This document shows, piece after piece, positions 22,431 to 33,800 of a stretch of DNA of 64,000 nucleotides. The position numbers and the translations under genes were made by a program. Each line of letters starts with the position of its first letter. The first letter of the stretch is position 1. The stretch covers positions 4,588,001-4,652,000 of the forward strand of contig NC_045132.1 of NCBI RefSeq assembly GCF_007655135.1. The letters run 5' to 3'. The stretch comes from Punica granatum. Its lineage: Eukaryota; Streptophyta; Magnoliopsida; Myrtales; Lythraceae. Below the pieces are notes generated by a model. That model was not told the origin of the DNA, searched no databases, and saw only the letters and a list, made by a program, of their open reading frames with translations.

Positions 22431-24228
22431 CTATAGTGCCTGAAAACTATCTGCTTTGTCGAGCCTTGCTGTGCCAGAGCTCGATGACTCACCCATTGCT
22501 TCGGAAGTAGCCGGTGATGGGAAAGAGTCCCTCTTCAATGATGTAGGCAATCCCGATATCTCCTGAACAAACACAGCAGGCAAGGGATCCAACATAAATA
22601 CTTCTGATCGATAAGTTAAAACTCTAGCGCCACGTTTGGATTCGGAATTCATTAATTTTAACTTTAACTTTAACTCAACACACTACACAACAAAAATACA
22701 CATTTCCCAATTCAAAAATTTTAACTATAACTTTAACTTAACACACTACACAACAAAAACATACATTTCCCAAGTCAAATTTATAATCACATCTCATTTG
22801 TCCTTTTCCACAATTAAAATTAAAATCAAAATCAAAGTAACTTTAACTCTGAATCCAAACGGCTCCTAGATGTCAACAGCTTCAAAACCATGATAATAAA
22901 CCCCAGTGATACACCCATGAGCGAAGATAAAGCCTGATCATTCATCAGTCCTAACATAAATACCACACAGAACAAAAAACGGGGGTGAGAACCGAATAGA
23001 TATATTTCAAGCAGATTCTTCTACAATTAGAAACAGTTTAAGGTACATCATGAAAAATAGCAGCAGTTTCATGGGTTTTAGTACCTTCAACCAGGTTTTT
23101 TAGTACCGCTTAATAACTACAAACCAAATTGCAAGCTCCACTGAAAGGGATCATAATCAGGGCAGTGAGAAGCAAGATCAAGAGACTCAGGGAGCGCTTG
23201 CTAGTGGTTCTACTTTCTTTTATGGAACTCAAAAACTGAAACCGTCAGCGCAATCATTATGCACAAATTGCATTTCAAAAATGTTCCTGTTTTAAGAAAA
23301 GCTCGATAGTTGCTTGGTTTCTAGCACTACGCTGTTTCTGGGAAACTACTGCCAAAGCACATGTCTGAACGTATTTTGAATGAGAAAGGTAGATAGCAAT
23401 AAAAAGTTAATGAGAGGAACTCTTTGCAAAGAAAATTGAGGCAGCCCCCTAATCTCAGGCGATTTCGATTATAGGAATGTTAGACTGAAGGGTTTGGCAT
23501 TACCTTCATCAAATGGAGCCTCAGGTCGCAAGGCCGAACCTGATTTCCAATGCATGCCATGACAAACTTTGAGTACTGATCCAAGACATCAGCAGCTGCT
23601 TGCTTTCTTTCTTCAACCTGCAGTCACTATCTGCGATCGGAGTCGGAATAGCAAACAGCAAAACAATACAAGCTACGCTCCCCGAAACCAGACCGTCCAG
23701 CATATTCACGACTAGAAATTAGTCAGAAGAACAAATATCCTGATGCAGCCTCTAGAACAAACTCAGCTCCCGTCTTTCGACATTTTCCACAATTGTTTTC
23801 GATGAAACAGCAGAAACTAAAGGTACAAAATTTGCAATCTCGAACTCAATTTTCTGGAAAATTTTACCAAAACAATGAACTCTGTGGACCATATGAAGAA
23901 AGACAAATCCCCAAAATCACATCTTTTTTCCGTACAAGAAAGCCCTAAGTAAAGGGCAAACCGAAAACGAACTCGAAATCCCAAGCTGAGCTAAACAAAC
24001 GAGACAAGTAGGAAAACCAGAAATGAAGTCAGGTAGTTCATCCATCCATGAATGATTGATCGCCTTTGATCTACGTCCAGAGCATGGCTTTAGGGGGTCG
24101 AACGATACATAAACCAGCACAAAGCGGTACGAACGAGATTGAAAAGAGCAACAAATACTACAGAAGAGGGATTGTTCCAAGCTCGAAAACCCCAAGAAGA
24201 AACGACTCACCTCGTAGTCTTCTTTCAT
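22431..24228 (-). CDS. Small conserved-looking plant protein, 87 aa, function unknown
   Basis: Three exons, all phase 0: 24211-24228 (MKEDYE), 23504-23617 (VEERKQAAADVLDQYSKF… ending LRLHLMK) and 22431-22562 (EISGLPTSLKRD… ending KADSFQAL). Each has a canonical border: gtgagt after exon 1, gtaatg after exon 2, and cag acceptors. The 87-residue product is soluble and charged, with a short helix-like segment (QAAADVLDQYSKFVMACIG) and a Ser-rich tail (GESSSSGTARLDKADSF). I believe I have seen similar short proteins across plants but cannot name a function. The first exon codes for only six residues, so automatic annotation can miss it. Intron 2 (22563-23503) carries a MITE. The tRNA-Ile gene lies 149 bp upstream on the other strand. 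Confidence 0.78.
22628..22866. mobile_element. MITE with inverted ends, inside intron 2 of the 87-aa gene
   Basis: The left end reads GCCACGTTTGGATTCGGAAT and the right end GAATCCAAACGGC, which are inverted complements around the core CGTTTGGATTC. The interior is AT-rich and contains two tandem units of about 73 bp. Each starts with a (CTTTAA)-type run, then ACACACTACACAACAAAAA and 'tacatttccca' or its variant. This terminal motif is common in plant non-autonomous DNA transposons. The target duplication is unclear. Confidence 0.75.
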
Positions 24229-24377
24229 GGCGGAAACTGAGTAATCTTAATCTCCGACAACAACCGATCTAAGAGCTCGAGCTCGTGCTCGTGCTCGTCT
24301 AGAATTTGGAAGAAGCTGTGCCGAACTGCTTTCGTGCTTTATCGAAAACAAAAAAGTATTGTTGCCTATCAAACACC

Positions 24378-24451
24378 GGCCTATTAGCTCAGTTGGTTAG
24401 AGCGTCGTGCTAATAACGCGAAGGTCGCAGGTTCGAGACCTGCATGGGCCA
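24378..24451 (+). tRNA. tRNA-Ile (anticodon AAU)
   Basis: A 74-nt cloverleaf without an intron. The acceptor stem GGCCTAT pairs with ATGGGCC (one G-U), and the discriminator base is A. The D-arm TAGCTCAGTTGGTTAG includes box A, and the T-arm GCAGGTTCGAGACCTGC includes box B. The anticodon loop CTAATAA has AAT at 24412-24414, which is converted to inosine in the mature tRNA. A T-rich stretch follows at about 24454-24466. It matches the standard plant nuclear tRNA-Ile(AAU) and looks functional. Its 3' end is duplicated downstream. Confidence 0.97.
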
Positions 24452-24600
24452 TGTTTTCATTTTTTAAATATTTTCTTATCCATATTTTATCCGTTTATTT
24501 AGGGAAATAAAAATCTCGACCTGCATGGGCCATATTTTCGTTTTTTAATATTTTCTTGTCCGTATTTTATCCGTTTATTTAGGGAGTAAAAATCTGTATT
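24439..24600. repeat. Tandem duplication of the tRNA-Ile 3' end and its flank, 81-bp period
   Basis: The segment starting CCTGCATGGGCC (24439, inside the tRNA T-arm/acceptor) and running through 'tccgtttatttaggga' to 'aaaaatct' recurs at 24520-24600 with few mismatches. The second copy carries only the last dozen tRNA bases plus the flank and cannot form a tRNA. Confidence 0.92.
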
Positions 24601-25140
24601 TTCCTCGCATTATTTTGTCCCTAATTTTGTCATTAGACATAATTCGACCTTTAATTGACAATTTGCATTTATCAATTTCCAATAATAACTTTTAAAAGAT
24701 CCTAACAATGCACATTTTCATCATATGGTATTTTAGGACGAAAATGACCATAGAGAGAATTGCTGCCATGCTCCTTTCGTATCCTAGGCTCGACTTCTGA
24801 TACGACAAAAGAGCATATAACACTTTGCCCGCCTTTGATACTAGACATCCATCTGCTGATAGTAATGTGATGTTTCTCTACTTCCTCGGAAACACAGATG
24901 GAATCATTTTAAAATATGCTAAGCATCCCGGTAATTGCGAGCAAATGCAATCGCTTTGGCTTCCATAATCAAGACCTTCCATGATTCCAATGCAAGCGTT
25001 TCCCTTCTAGTTACCCCAGTTCAAATTCAAACATAATCTCTGAAATGACCAAGTGTCTAAAGGAAGCATCCACGATGTATGTCTAAAAACAGATGAATCC
25101 CCACAAAGTTACAAGAGCTTCGGCAGAGAATAAATGATAA
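24601..25140. other. Intergenic, includes the 3' UTR of the proteasome gene
   Basis: Between tRNA-Ile and the alpha7 stop codon at 25141. The minus-strand 3' UTR of the proteasome gene must lie here; nothing else was recognised. Confidence 0.5.
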
Positions 25141-27366
25141 TCATGTTTCCTTGGGAGGAGCCTTCTTTGCAGCCTCTGCGGCAGCTTTCTCGGCCTCAAT
25201 CTCAGCGACAATCGCATCGATCTCAGCTTCTTCAAGTTGCTTCAACCCTTGCTCCCTCGTCATAACAGCAATCTCGATGTTCTTACCCCCGCTCTCAACA
25301 ACCTACATCATAAAATAGTCCATTAAAATCTAAAACTTCTGAATCATTAGGAGGTAAACACATCAAGCGAATGCAGGAGAGTTTTCATTTGAGCTTGCTC
25401 GGAGTTTGAGAAAACTGCACTTCTTCAGATAGTACAGAAAATAGCAAGCAATTGAAAACAGCTCCAGACGGACAATCATCTTCATCCATATCAAGTTGAA
25501 CCATTTTTAGAATTCCTCTGCATTGGTAGAATGGTCAATATGCTAGGCCTTCAGAGCTCAACAAACCGAGCAGCAAGAAGACAAAGCAGGAAATACAGAA
25601 ATCAAAAGAAAATGAGGCAAAAATTTACCTCAAGCAATGCTCGAATTGCAAGTTTTACGGTTTCTTGCCCAGAGGTCTCTTTATAGTTCTTCTCAAGAAA
25701 TTCCCTGATTGAATTAGAGTTCCTTCCTGTGGCATTAGCTTTCCAAGCCGAGAATGTACCGGATGGATCAGTCTGATACAGAGCCGGAGCACCGGTGTAT
25801 GGATCGAATCCAATAATCAGAGTAGAAAGCCCAAATGGTCTCACACCTCCACTCTGGGTATACTTCTGCTGAAGGCCAGCAATATATCGAGTGATATACT
25901 CAACAGTGACTGGGTCTTCAACAGTGAGCCTGTGGCTCTGGCATTCAATCCTTGCTCTGTTTATTAGAACACGAGCATCTGCTTTGAGGCCAGCACACGC
26001 TAACGCAATGTGCTGATCCAGGTTCACAATTTTTCTGACTGATCTGCAGAAGCGAGAAAGCAAAAGAGGCGATATTTCAAGGGCCCAAAAGAATTGAACA
26101 ATAAATAAGAAAAGCACCAGCTGCATGCAAATATAGTGTTTGGAACTGGAGAAATTACAAAAGACCGAACACAAGACACATCAATCTTCATTTTTTGATA
26201 ACATATGAAATGCTAAATACCTCAGTAGGCTTCAACCAAGGGCTCACCAAAGAATCCGTTGTCATATCAGTTTTATTATTCGTTAAAAAATTGAGAACTG
26301 AAAAAAGAATCATAGGACCAGATTGGCAACAAGTTTGTGGGGAAAACCATTTAGATTTCTCTGTTACAGACACCCTTGACTTATATAACATGTTCATGTG
26401 CTAAAAACTGTAAGTGCAGAAAGTCTTTCCCAAAGTATTAAATGCGATACCAACATTCTGATCTAAAACTACTTAAGTCATATTTACTTGATCATAAGAA
26501 ATAATCACAAAATTTCACTCATATGGCACAAATAACGGTGAAGGCGAACAGTTTGCATTCGATAATGGGAAAAAAAAAAAAGGTCTTTCATTGGATCATA
26601 GTTCTTCCAGGAATTCAATTTCAAGAACTTTAATATCAGGAATTAGCATAGCCCACCATTTTTCACACATTTAAACACCCACAAAGAATCTATTCAGCAA
26701 ATCAATTGCTTTAGTGGTCCACTAGCCCCTACGTGGGCTTCACCACTTATCTCAAGCATTCTGCTTGTTCAATAATAGGCCATTTGGAAGACCATTTACA
26801 TGACAAACCCAATGTTGTCATCAACTCCAGTTAACAAATTCTGCAACTGGCCAACTGTTAGGACGATTTCAAGCACTTCGACGGAAGAAATACTTGCAAC
26901 AACTGATTTGGATATCACAAATTCTTGGAAAGAAAATCAAACGGAAAAGCGAAAAAAAGATTAAATATTAGATCAAGAGAATCCACAATTTACAGCAGTG
27001 CAGCAAGTATTTCCACTATCATATAGATCGAAATGCCAAGCAGAATGAGTAAACGTTCATCTGAAGAGCAGAGCCTCAAACTGGATCATCTAGTCATAAG
27101 CAGCCGGGGACAAACCCTAATCTACCTCAACCTCTTCACTCCTCAGCATCAGATCAACCGAACACATATTACAAGGCACAAGTTGTTAATTACCTAGAGT
27201 CCTGGAGCTTGGCGGTGGACTTCTTCTCGACACCGAGGACGATGGTGTCGGTGCCGCGGACTCCGACGGCGGCGTTACCCTTGCGGACGGCCTCGAGCGC
27301 GTACTCGACCTGGAAGAGGTGGCCGTCCGGCGAGAACACCGTGATCGCTCTATCGTACCTCGCCAT
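25141..27366 (-). CDS. PAD1: 20S proteasome subunit alpha type-7 (PAD1)
   Basis: Encodes the alpha7-position subunit (plant PAD) of the 20S proteasome outer ring. It has no proteolytic site and helps gate the channel in cytosol and nucleus. Exons: 27194-27366, 25629-26043, 25141-25302; the phases close to 249 residues, the normal length. The start [20 protein letters not shown] is the proteasome alpha signature (the [10 protein letters not shown] block is needed for ring assembly). It is followed by [58 protein letters not shown] and [18 protein letters not shown]. The C-terminal tail is Ala/Glu/Lys-rich ([20 protein letters not shown]). The start codon sits in a GC-rich first exon and is the only Met in place. 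All borders are canonical and the gene looks intact. Intron 1 (26044-27193) is 1.15 kb. Confidence 0.97.
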
Positions 27367-28318
27367 CTTCTCTCTCTCGCTTCACTGCGCCGACGTCGTT
27401 GCCTGAGCTGAGCCGACGGTTCTGTGAGCGGTCTCTCCGTTTGGTATTGAGTTTTTGTATACTGCTTCGCTGCTACTAATGCTTCTTTTCTTTCTCCCCA
27501 AGCCGCTCCTCTCTTCGTTTTTAGCAGAAGAAATTGGAAAATTTCAATTTGCTCCTTAGAGTTTATTACTCTTTCAATTTTAACCAAATAGTTCCACTAC
27601 TTTCGAATTTGTTCCACCACGGCCCCTAGGGGTACAAAATCTTCTAGTTAGGTTTCGGTTAAGGGGTTCGTAAAATTTCTACTTTTGAAAATTCGATATG
27701 ATTATGGTTCAAGCTAAAAACCGTACCACACTCGGACTGTCGTTGCTGAAACCCAATGTTAGGCCTTATAACTGTGAAGCACACCTATAAAGTCAAGATA
27801 GACGGAATCATTACATTGGGAAAAAAAAAAAAAAGGTTGGTCCATTTCCTCGTTCATGTAAAAGCAGTTGTTGAAATGAAGGAATTTTGAGAATTAGTTT
27901 TTTTTATGATTTGTACGACGGTCAGGTAATATTTGTGCTATTACCATCACTACGAATAACAGAATTAGCATTCGAGTTCATATTATGCGATTTACGTACT
28001 TTCTTGGATCTCGAGATCTGCCTCTCGGGGCTCTTGTAGATTGGTGCTACATCATTCATAATGCGAGAACCCCTTCTGTTCGACTTGTTATATGCACAAA
28101 ACTGTCATTATTAGTTCGACGCAGCATGAACACAGATGGTACATACAAAAAGCACTCGCATTCAGCACACACCAAACATGGATGTTGTACAATAAAATCT
28201 GCAGCTAGATATTTATCCTTATCGACATTATTCAGCTTCGCCTTTAGAGTTTTACAAACTTCCTAATCTCTTCGTTAGCTCCTGGTCCTAAGAACTCGTT
28301 CCTCATCTGTTAGTCTAG
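27367..28318. other. Intergenic: alpha7 promoter and histidine-kinase 3' side
   Basis: Holds the upstream region of the proteasome gene (minus strand) and the 3' UTR of the histidine kinase, whose stop is at 28319. There are A-runs at about 27820-27835. No other gene was recognised. Confidence 0.5.
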
Positions 28319-31300
28319 TTAGTCCAATCTCTTCGTGAGAAACAGGATTGTGGACACCATCAGCTTGTAGTCGATCGGCTTTGTCAGGTAAGCGTCCATT
28401 CCGACCTCTAAACATCTCGCTTCATCTGACGACATGGCGTGAGCCGTCAGAGCGACGATCGGAATGTGAAGTTCTGTTCCCGCTTCTGACTTCCTGATCT
28501 CTTTCGTTGCCTCATATCCGTCCATCTTCGGCATCTGTTTTTTTTTTTTTGTAATTCACAATCAGAATATAATGCTGAATTAGCTAAGATGTGGAAAGCC
28601 CGAGCGAGATGTGCTTTCGTTAGAAGTAACTTTCGATGCACTCAAGTATCTGAATTATTCACTTCTGATGAAAACTCAGCAATAACTATTCTGTCGTTCC
28701 GAGTTTTAATCATCTTATTTGGATGAAGAAAACAAGATGAGCCAATTTTTTTCATTACCTTTCTTCATTTTTTGATAAATTAGACGTTAAAATAAGTGAG
28801 GTTGGTTTCTTTACCTGACAATCCATTAGGATCAAGTCGTAGGGCGGAGAATTCTCGATCCTGATGGGTTCTGATATTCTGTTGTCATCTCCGGAATCTG
28901 CAAGTTTCATGCAGTTCAAAGCATTCACAGCCTGTAGTCCGTCCCCAACAGCAATTACCTTTGCTCCCAACTTCTCGAGCATTATTGTGGCGACTCTCTG
29001 CAGCACAGGCGTATCCTCTGCTAGCAATATCCTTAAACCTTCAAGGGACTTGTCCCTGTTTGCTGTTGAATTGCCCGAGCCCAAGTTTCCTTGCTCCCCA
29101 AGGCACCTGCTTGTCAACTTTTTTTCTTCTTGGGTTTTCAAGTCCCTCCTTTCCGGATCTTCATCCGCATGGTTAAAGTCTTCTAAATCTGCTAGCTGGT
29201 CTAAAGTTTGCCTCGTTTGACACGAAAACTCGTTTACCTGACAGTTCTTCCGGTAACACATCTGATTATTTACCTCGACAGGGAATTCACTTCTTGAGTC
29301 AGCATTATTAGCCGTCTCCATGGCGTCAGATTCATCAGAGCTCACTCCCTCAAAGTGTATATTCTCGAGCTCAAGGCAATCATGTGAATCTCCTTCTTTC
29401 GTACTTTTATTTCTCAGAGGACTGGAACTTATCCTCTCCTTTATGACCGTGTCCAAAATATTGACCATCTTCGCCTTGTAGAGTGGCTTACTCACCATGA
29501 CATGTCCTTTCCTTCGCAGTTCGACTTTCACAGAATTGGATGTATCATGGTTTAGCATCCAAGCGAATTTCGCTCTGGGGTTATAACTGTCGAGAAAATT
29601 AAGTTGCTCTTTCCATATCTCCGTGCTCAAGTCTAGCAAAGCAATATCGATAACTATGATGAGTGTCCGACTCTCATGGTCCCTTAGGTTCTGTGCTTCG
29701 TCCACTCTGAAGACATCGCTTGAATGGTGCAAGCCAAATGAGTTTGTGTGGCCATCTGAACTTCTTGGATAAAAGAGTTCTCGAAGAGTTTGGGTTAGCC
29801 CGTTCCAGTCTGATGCTTCCAAGGCAGAAACTCCATTTTCTGTTAACCATCGGGACATTATATATCTTCCCATGCTTCCATGAAGTGCAAGAAGAACCTG
29901 TATTCGTGTCCCCTAACATTAATCTCCTTAACAGAGGCAATTAAAAGTAATATCAATTGAATGGAGATTTTTAACTAGCACTTACTAGGATGCCATGCTG
30001 AGCGAAATCCTCCCGATGCAGCGGCTCCAAGCTGTCAGTAGGGGTATTCAGGACCAAGTAGAGCTTCATAAGAGTTCCTAGGCCGTTCTTCTTCACTACT
30101 TTGATTTCTCCGCCCATTTTGTTAACCTGCATAGAAATAAACCGTAAATTGCAACTCTTTCATTCTTCGGAACTTCCCCTTTTCAGGAAATTCGGAACAG
30201 ATTTTATTCTCAAAGTGAAGTTTCTCTGCAAATTTGTCAGACTTACCAAGGTTCGTACTATACATAGGCCAAGACCTGTGCCGCCGTGCCTGAGATAGAA
30301 ACAAGGTATGAGTTTCCATGATTCCCTTCTGAAATCAGTAAGGTCACAGGTTTTATATTGCATTTGGAAGCCGTGCTTTTCAGTGAATACATTGAAATCA
30401 GATAGAGCAGAGAATTATACTCACAGCCGAGTTGTTGAAGGATCGGCTTGCTCAAAGCTTTCAAAGACCGACTCCCACTTGCTCGGATCTATCCCGCATC
30501 CGGTATCATCGACCTCGAACCAAAGGATAACTCTGTCGTCTTTCTTCAAGGCCTTTTTCGTGCTTCTTCCGTGTTGTTTCAACTTTGCCTTAAGAGCACG
30601 GAGCGACTTCTTATGTTCAACAGAGAACTTTGCATCATCGTTAAGGGAATTTAAGTTCTCGCACCATCCTCGGAGGATAATGTGACCCGCTTCAGTCAAT
30701 GAGAAATGGCTGGTGTTAGCCAGAACATTACATCAAAAGGGAATAGGAGACGAGGAATTCTTTCCCATTCATTACTACGTTGAACTTACAAGTAGTGAAC
30801 TTGATTGAATTGCTGATTAGATTGGCGAATATTTGTACGACTCTGGCGGAGTCTCCCCGGACTAATTTTGGCATGTCATCTGAAAGGAAGAGACGGTTGT
30901 TTCCTAATGAGTATGATAGAAACACGAGCAAGCGGAGGTGAAATTTATTTCATTCAGAACTGATTAATCAAGTAATGCTTATGCTGATTATACCCGAGAG
31001 ATCTAAAATAGCCTCCACGTTGTGGTTGATGCACTGAACTGAGAACATATCTATGAGTCCCTCGAGTTCACGCCTCAAGTCGAACTCAGCTTCCTCTAAC
31101 ACCAGTTTTCCTGATTCGACCTGGATAAGAAACAATCAAAAATCATTTTTCCACTGTTTAGCTCCATCAAAAGTTTCTCCAATTATGTTCTTTTATGATT
31201 CAAAGTCTCGTTCTCAGCTCGGTTACACTCAGTAGCTACTTTACCTTGCTTATATCCAAGATATTGTTTAGAAGCCTGAGAAGAGCAGTTGAGCATTTAC

Positions 31301-33584
31301 GGATTTGAGTAACAGTCGCATACTGTTCATTTGTGAGGCAGTCATCGCATAGAAGTATGTCCAGCAACCCAATAACTGCAGCCATAGGTGTCCGCAATTC
31401 GTGACTGTAATGCAACATTATAAGCATACATTTATAACTTCCACAATAACATTTGGAACTGAGAGAGACTCTATATAACATTGTAAGAGACCCCTATAGA
31501 ACGCCTTTCCGAAGAAAACTGTTCCCGGAAAATGGACAGATAAATTGTTTTCTGGGTTTCTGTGATAACATGTGACGGTCTCATCTCACCTCATGTTTGC
31601 GAGAAACTGGCTCTTGTAGTTGCTTGAAGCCTCAGCCCTTCTTCTTGCATCGAGGTGGCTAATAAGTTCGGCTCTCAGCTTCATCTCCTTGGACACGCCA
31701 TTCGTTAGTATCAAAATGCAGAGACACCCGATGACGAGGATGCATAACGATGCTGAAATTAGTATGATCAGTGTCTTGAATGCCCTCTCTTCTACCTTCC
31801 CCAATATATATTTCCTTGGAATTATAGTCACCCCAACCTGTAGAAATCCAATTCGAATTTTTATCAGTTTAACATTCAAATACACATTCAGAAGACCAAA
31901 AATAGTCGGATCTCAGGAAGCAATTTCGAGTCTGTCTTATTTACCATGGGGAGCCTCTTCAAGTTCAAGAAGAAGGAATCGATGTAATAGTGCTGGTTCC
32001 CAAGCCTCGCGTTCTCGACATGAACCTCGTGGCTGGGGGGGTAATTGTCTCCATAAGTCTGATGCAGCCACTCGGCCCCAGACCTGATCACACTGTCCTG
32101 GGAATCGGCAGCCATCATCAGCTTTGGGCCCTTGGTAGTATTAATCAGAAGTGGAGTGTTTGTCGAGGTTGCAAGCAAGTAGCCCGGCTGAGAGGTCAAG
32201 TAGATATGGCCGCTGTGGAACTCGACGAGCTCCTTCATCAGCTGGCCCACGCTGTAGAGCGCAGTGGTGACTCCAACAACAGCCACGATGCTCTTGTTAG
32301 ATGGATCCCACACCGGCAGGGCTGCAGAGAGGAGCGGGGAGTCCGAGTACTTGCTCACTGCCACATGCCATGAGGCCACTCCATCAGGGACCTGGGAAAG
32401 ACCTGCAATGTTGATCAGGTCGTCCGGGAGTATCGGCCCTGCCTTGCCAATCTTCTCGCCACTGATCGGGTCCAGTGGCTCCCGGTACCAGACTGCTGAG
32501 AGGTTGCCCCTGATCGTCTGGTCATTCCAGCCCTCGAGCGAGGAGAGGGGCTCGGTATTGGGATTGGAGGAGATGGAGTAGTTGGACAGGTCGGAGTAGA
32601 TGTAGTACGTGTTGTTGCTCCGGTGGTCCCGGTGGAATGCCTGCACAAACCCGTTGCGGTAGTTGATCGTGATCGCATTCAGGGCCTTATGGCTCGCGAA
32701 GAGCGCCCACGTCACGGCCTTCATCATCTCATACAGCTGGCGGCAACAGGTATAACTTGTCAAACAAGCAAACATGGCAAAGGATTTGATTCTTTCCAGT
32801 TTTTGGTTTTCCGCTTCCTGGAAACTAAAGAAAACATGCCCTGGATTGCTATCCAACGGAAGCAGTTCTCAGTTTTTCGGTTCTAGGAAAATGAAGAAAC
32901 TAAAGAAATGGAAAACGGAAACATCTCTCCCACGTTTTCCAGAATCAAATGAATCAACGCACACTCGTACAAATTGATCAGGAGCTGTTTAGTTACCTCG
33001 ACTTGTTCTGCCTGAGTGACAGGCTTGTTGTACCGCCGGATCACGTACTCGGACAGCTTCACCTGGGCAGTCGTAATCTCGACCGTCGAGTTGAGGATGT
33101 TCCACATCCGAAGAATCGGGCGCTGCAGGAGCTCGTACCGGAGCCCGTACGCTAAGCCCTCGAGCGACTTCGCCGTATAGCTCCTCGTGAAATGCCACGT
33201 CAGTATGGTAAGCAGCCCAATCAAAATTGCCAGCATCACCTACCAAAGGAAAGAAAAGAAAGAAATGACCATCACCCAAGGATCGTCTCAGACCGTTTTT
33301 TTAACCGGTCCACCAACCCCCGTTCCATCCATCGAACTATGCAGCTGATAGTGCGACATTTTTTATTTTATTTTTTTACGTACCATGATGGCGAGGCGGG
33401 CGACAAAAACGCTGTAGTACGAGGAGAGGCAGTGGGTCTTGGCGTACTGGAACTGATCCTCCTCTTCAACATCTCCACGGAGGATTCTGTTGCGACCGCC
33501 AGGAGAGGTGCTTCCGGCTCGGTTTCTCCGGGGACGGGCTAGACCCGAGATACCGAAGACTTTCCAGAGAAGTGGAGTTCCCAT
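28319..33584 (-). CDS. HK1: Hybrid histidine kinase, AHK1-type osmosensor
   Basis: A membrane sensor that autophosphorylates on His and passes phosphate to its receiver Asp, then to HPt proteins; AHK1 relatives act in drought/osmotic signalling. Exons: 33384-33584, 32997-33239, 31945-32736, 31590-31837, 31245-31404, 30994-31120, 30790-30879, 30425-30689, 30247-30289, 29986-30126, 28815-29897, 28319-28534. They total 1202 residues with all phases closing, close to AHK1 length. TM1 is [17 protein letters not shown] (about 68-84). An extracellular sensor region follows to about 412, then TM2 ([20 protein letters not shown]). Next are the H-box [10 protein letters not shown] (phospho-His about 496), N-box [10 protein letters not shown]1 DDTGCGID, F-box FESFEQADP and G2 HGGTGLGL. 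A degenerate receiver-like segment precedes the true receiver (LLAEDTP; phospho-Asp in LILMDCQMPKMDG, about 1129; TKP Lys near the end). The gene looks intact. Confidence 0.96.
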
Positions 33585-33800
33585 TGAAGGAGGACTAGCT
33601 AGAAAGTTAAGTTAGCATTCAAAGCTTGTGGGAGGTTGGTGGTGTTGCTTCATTGGCACCATCTGCCATGGGAAAAGAGAAGAAGCCCTTCAGGTAGTGT
33701 TGTCCTCTGCACCATAAAATAGTGTCTGCTCTCTGCTCTGCTCAATCAAAGGTTTCAGACAGAGAGAGAGAGAGTGTGTGTGTGTGTGTGTGGAAATACT
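33585..33800 (-). promoter_or_regulatory. 5' leader of the histidine kinase gene, GA/GT microsatellite
   Basis: Immediately upstream of the start codon. The plus strand carries a GA run followed by a pure GT run (about 33762-33791). No TATA box was assigned. Confidence 0.45.
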
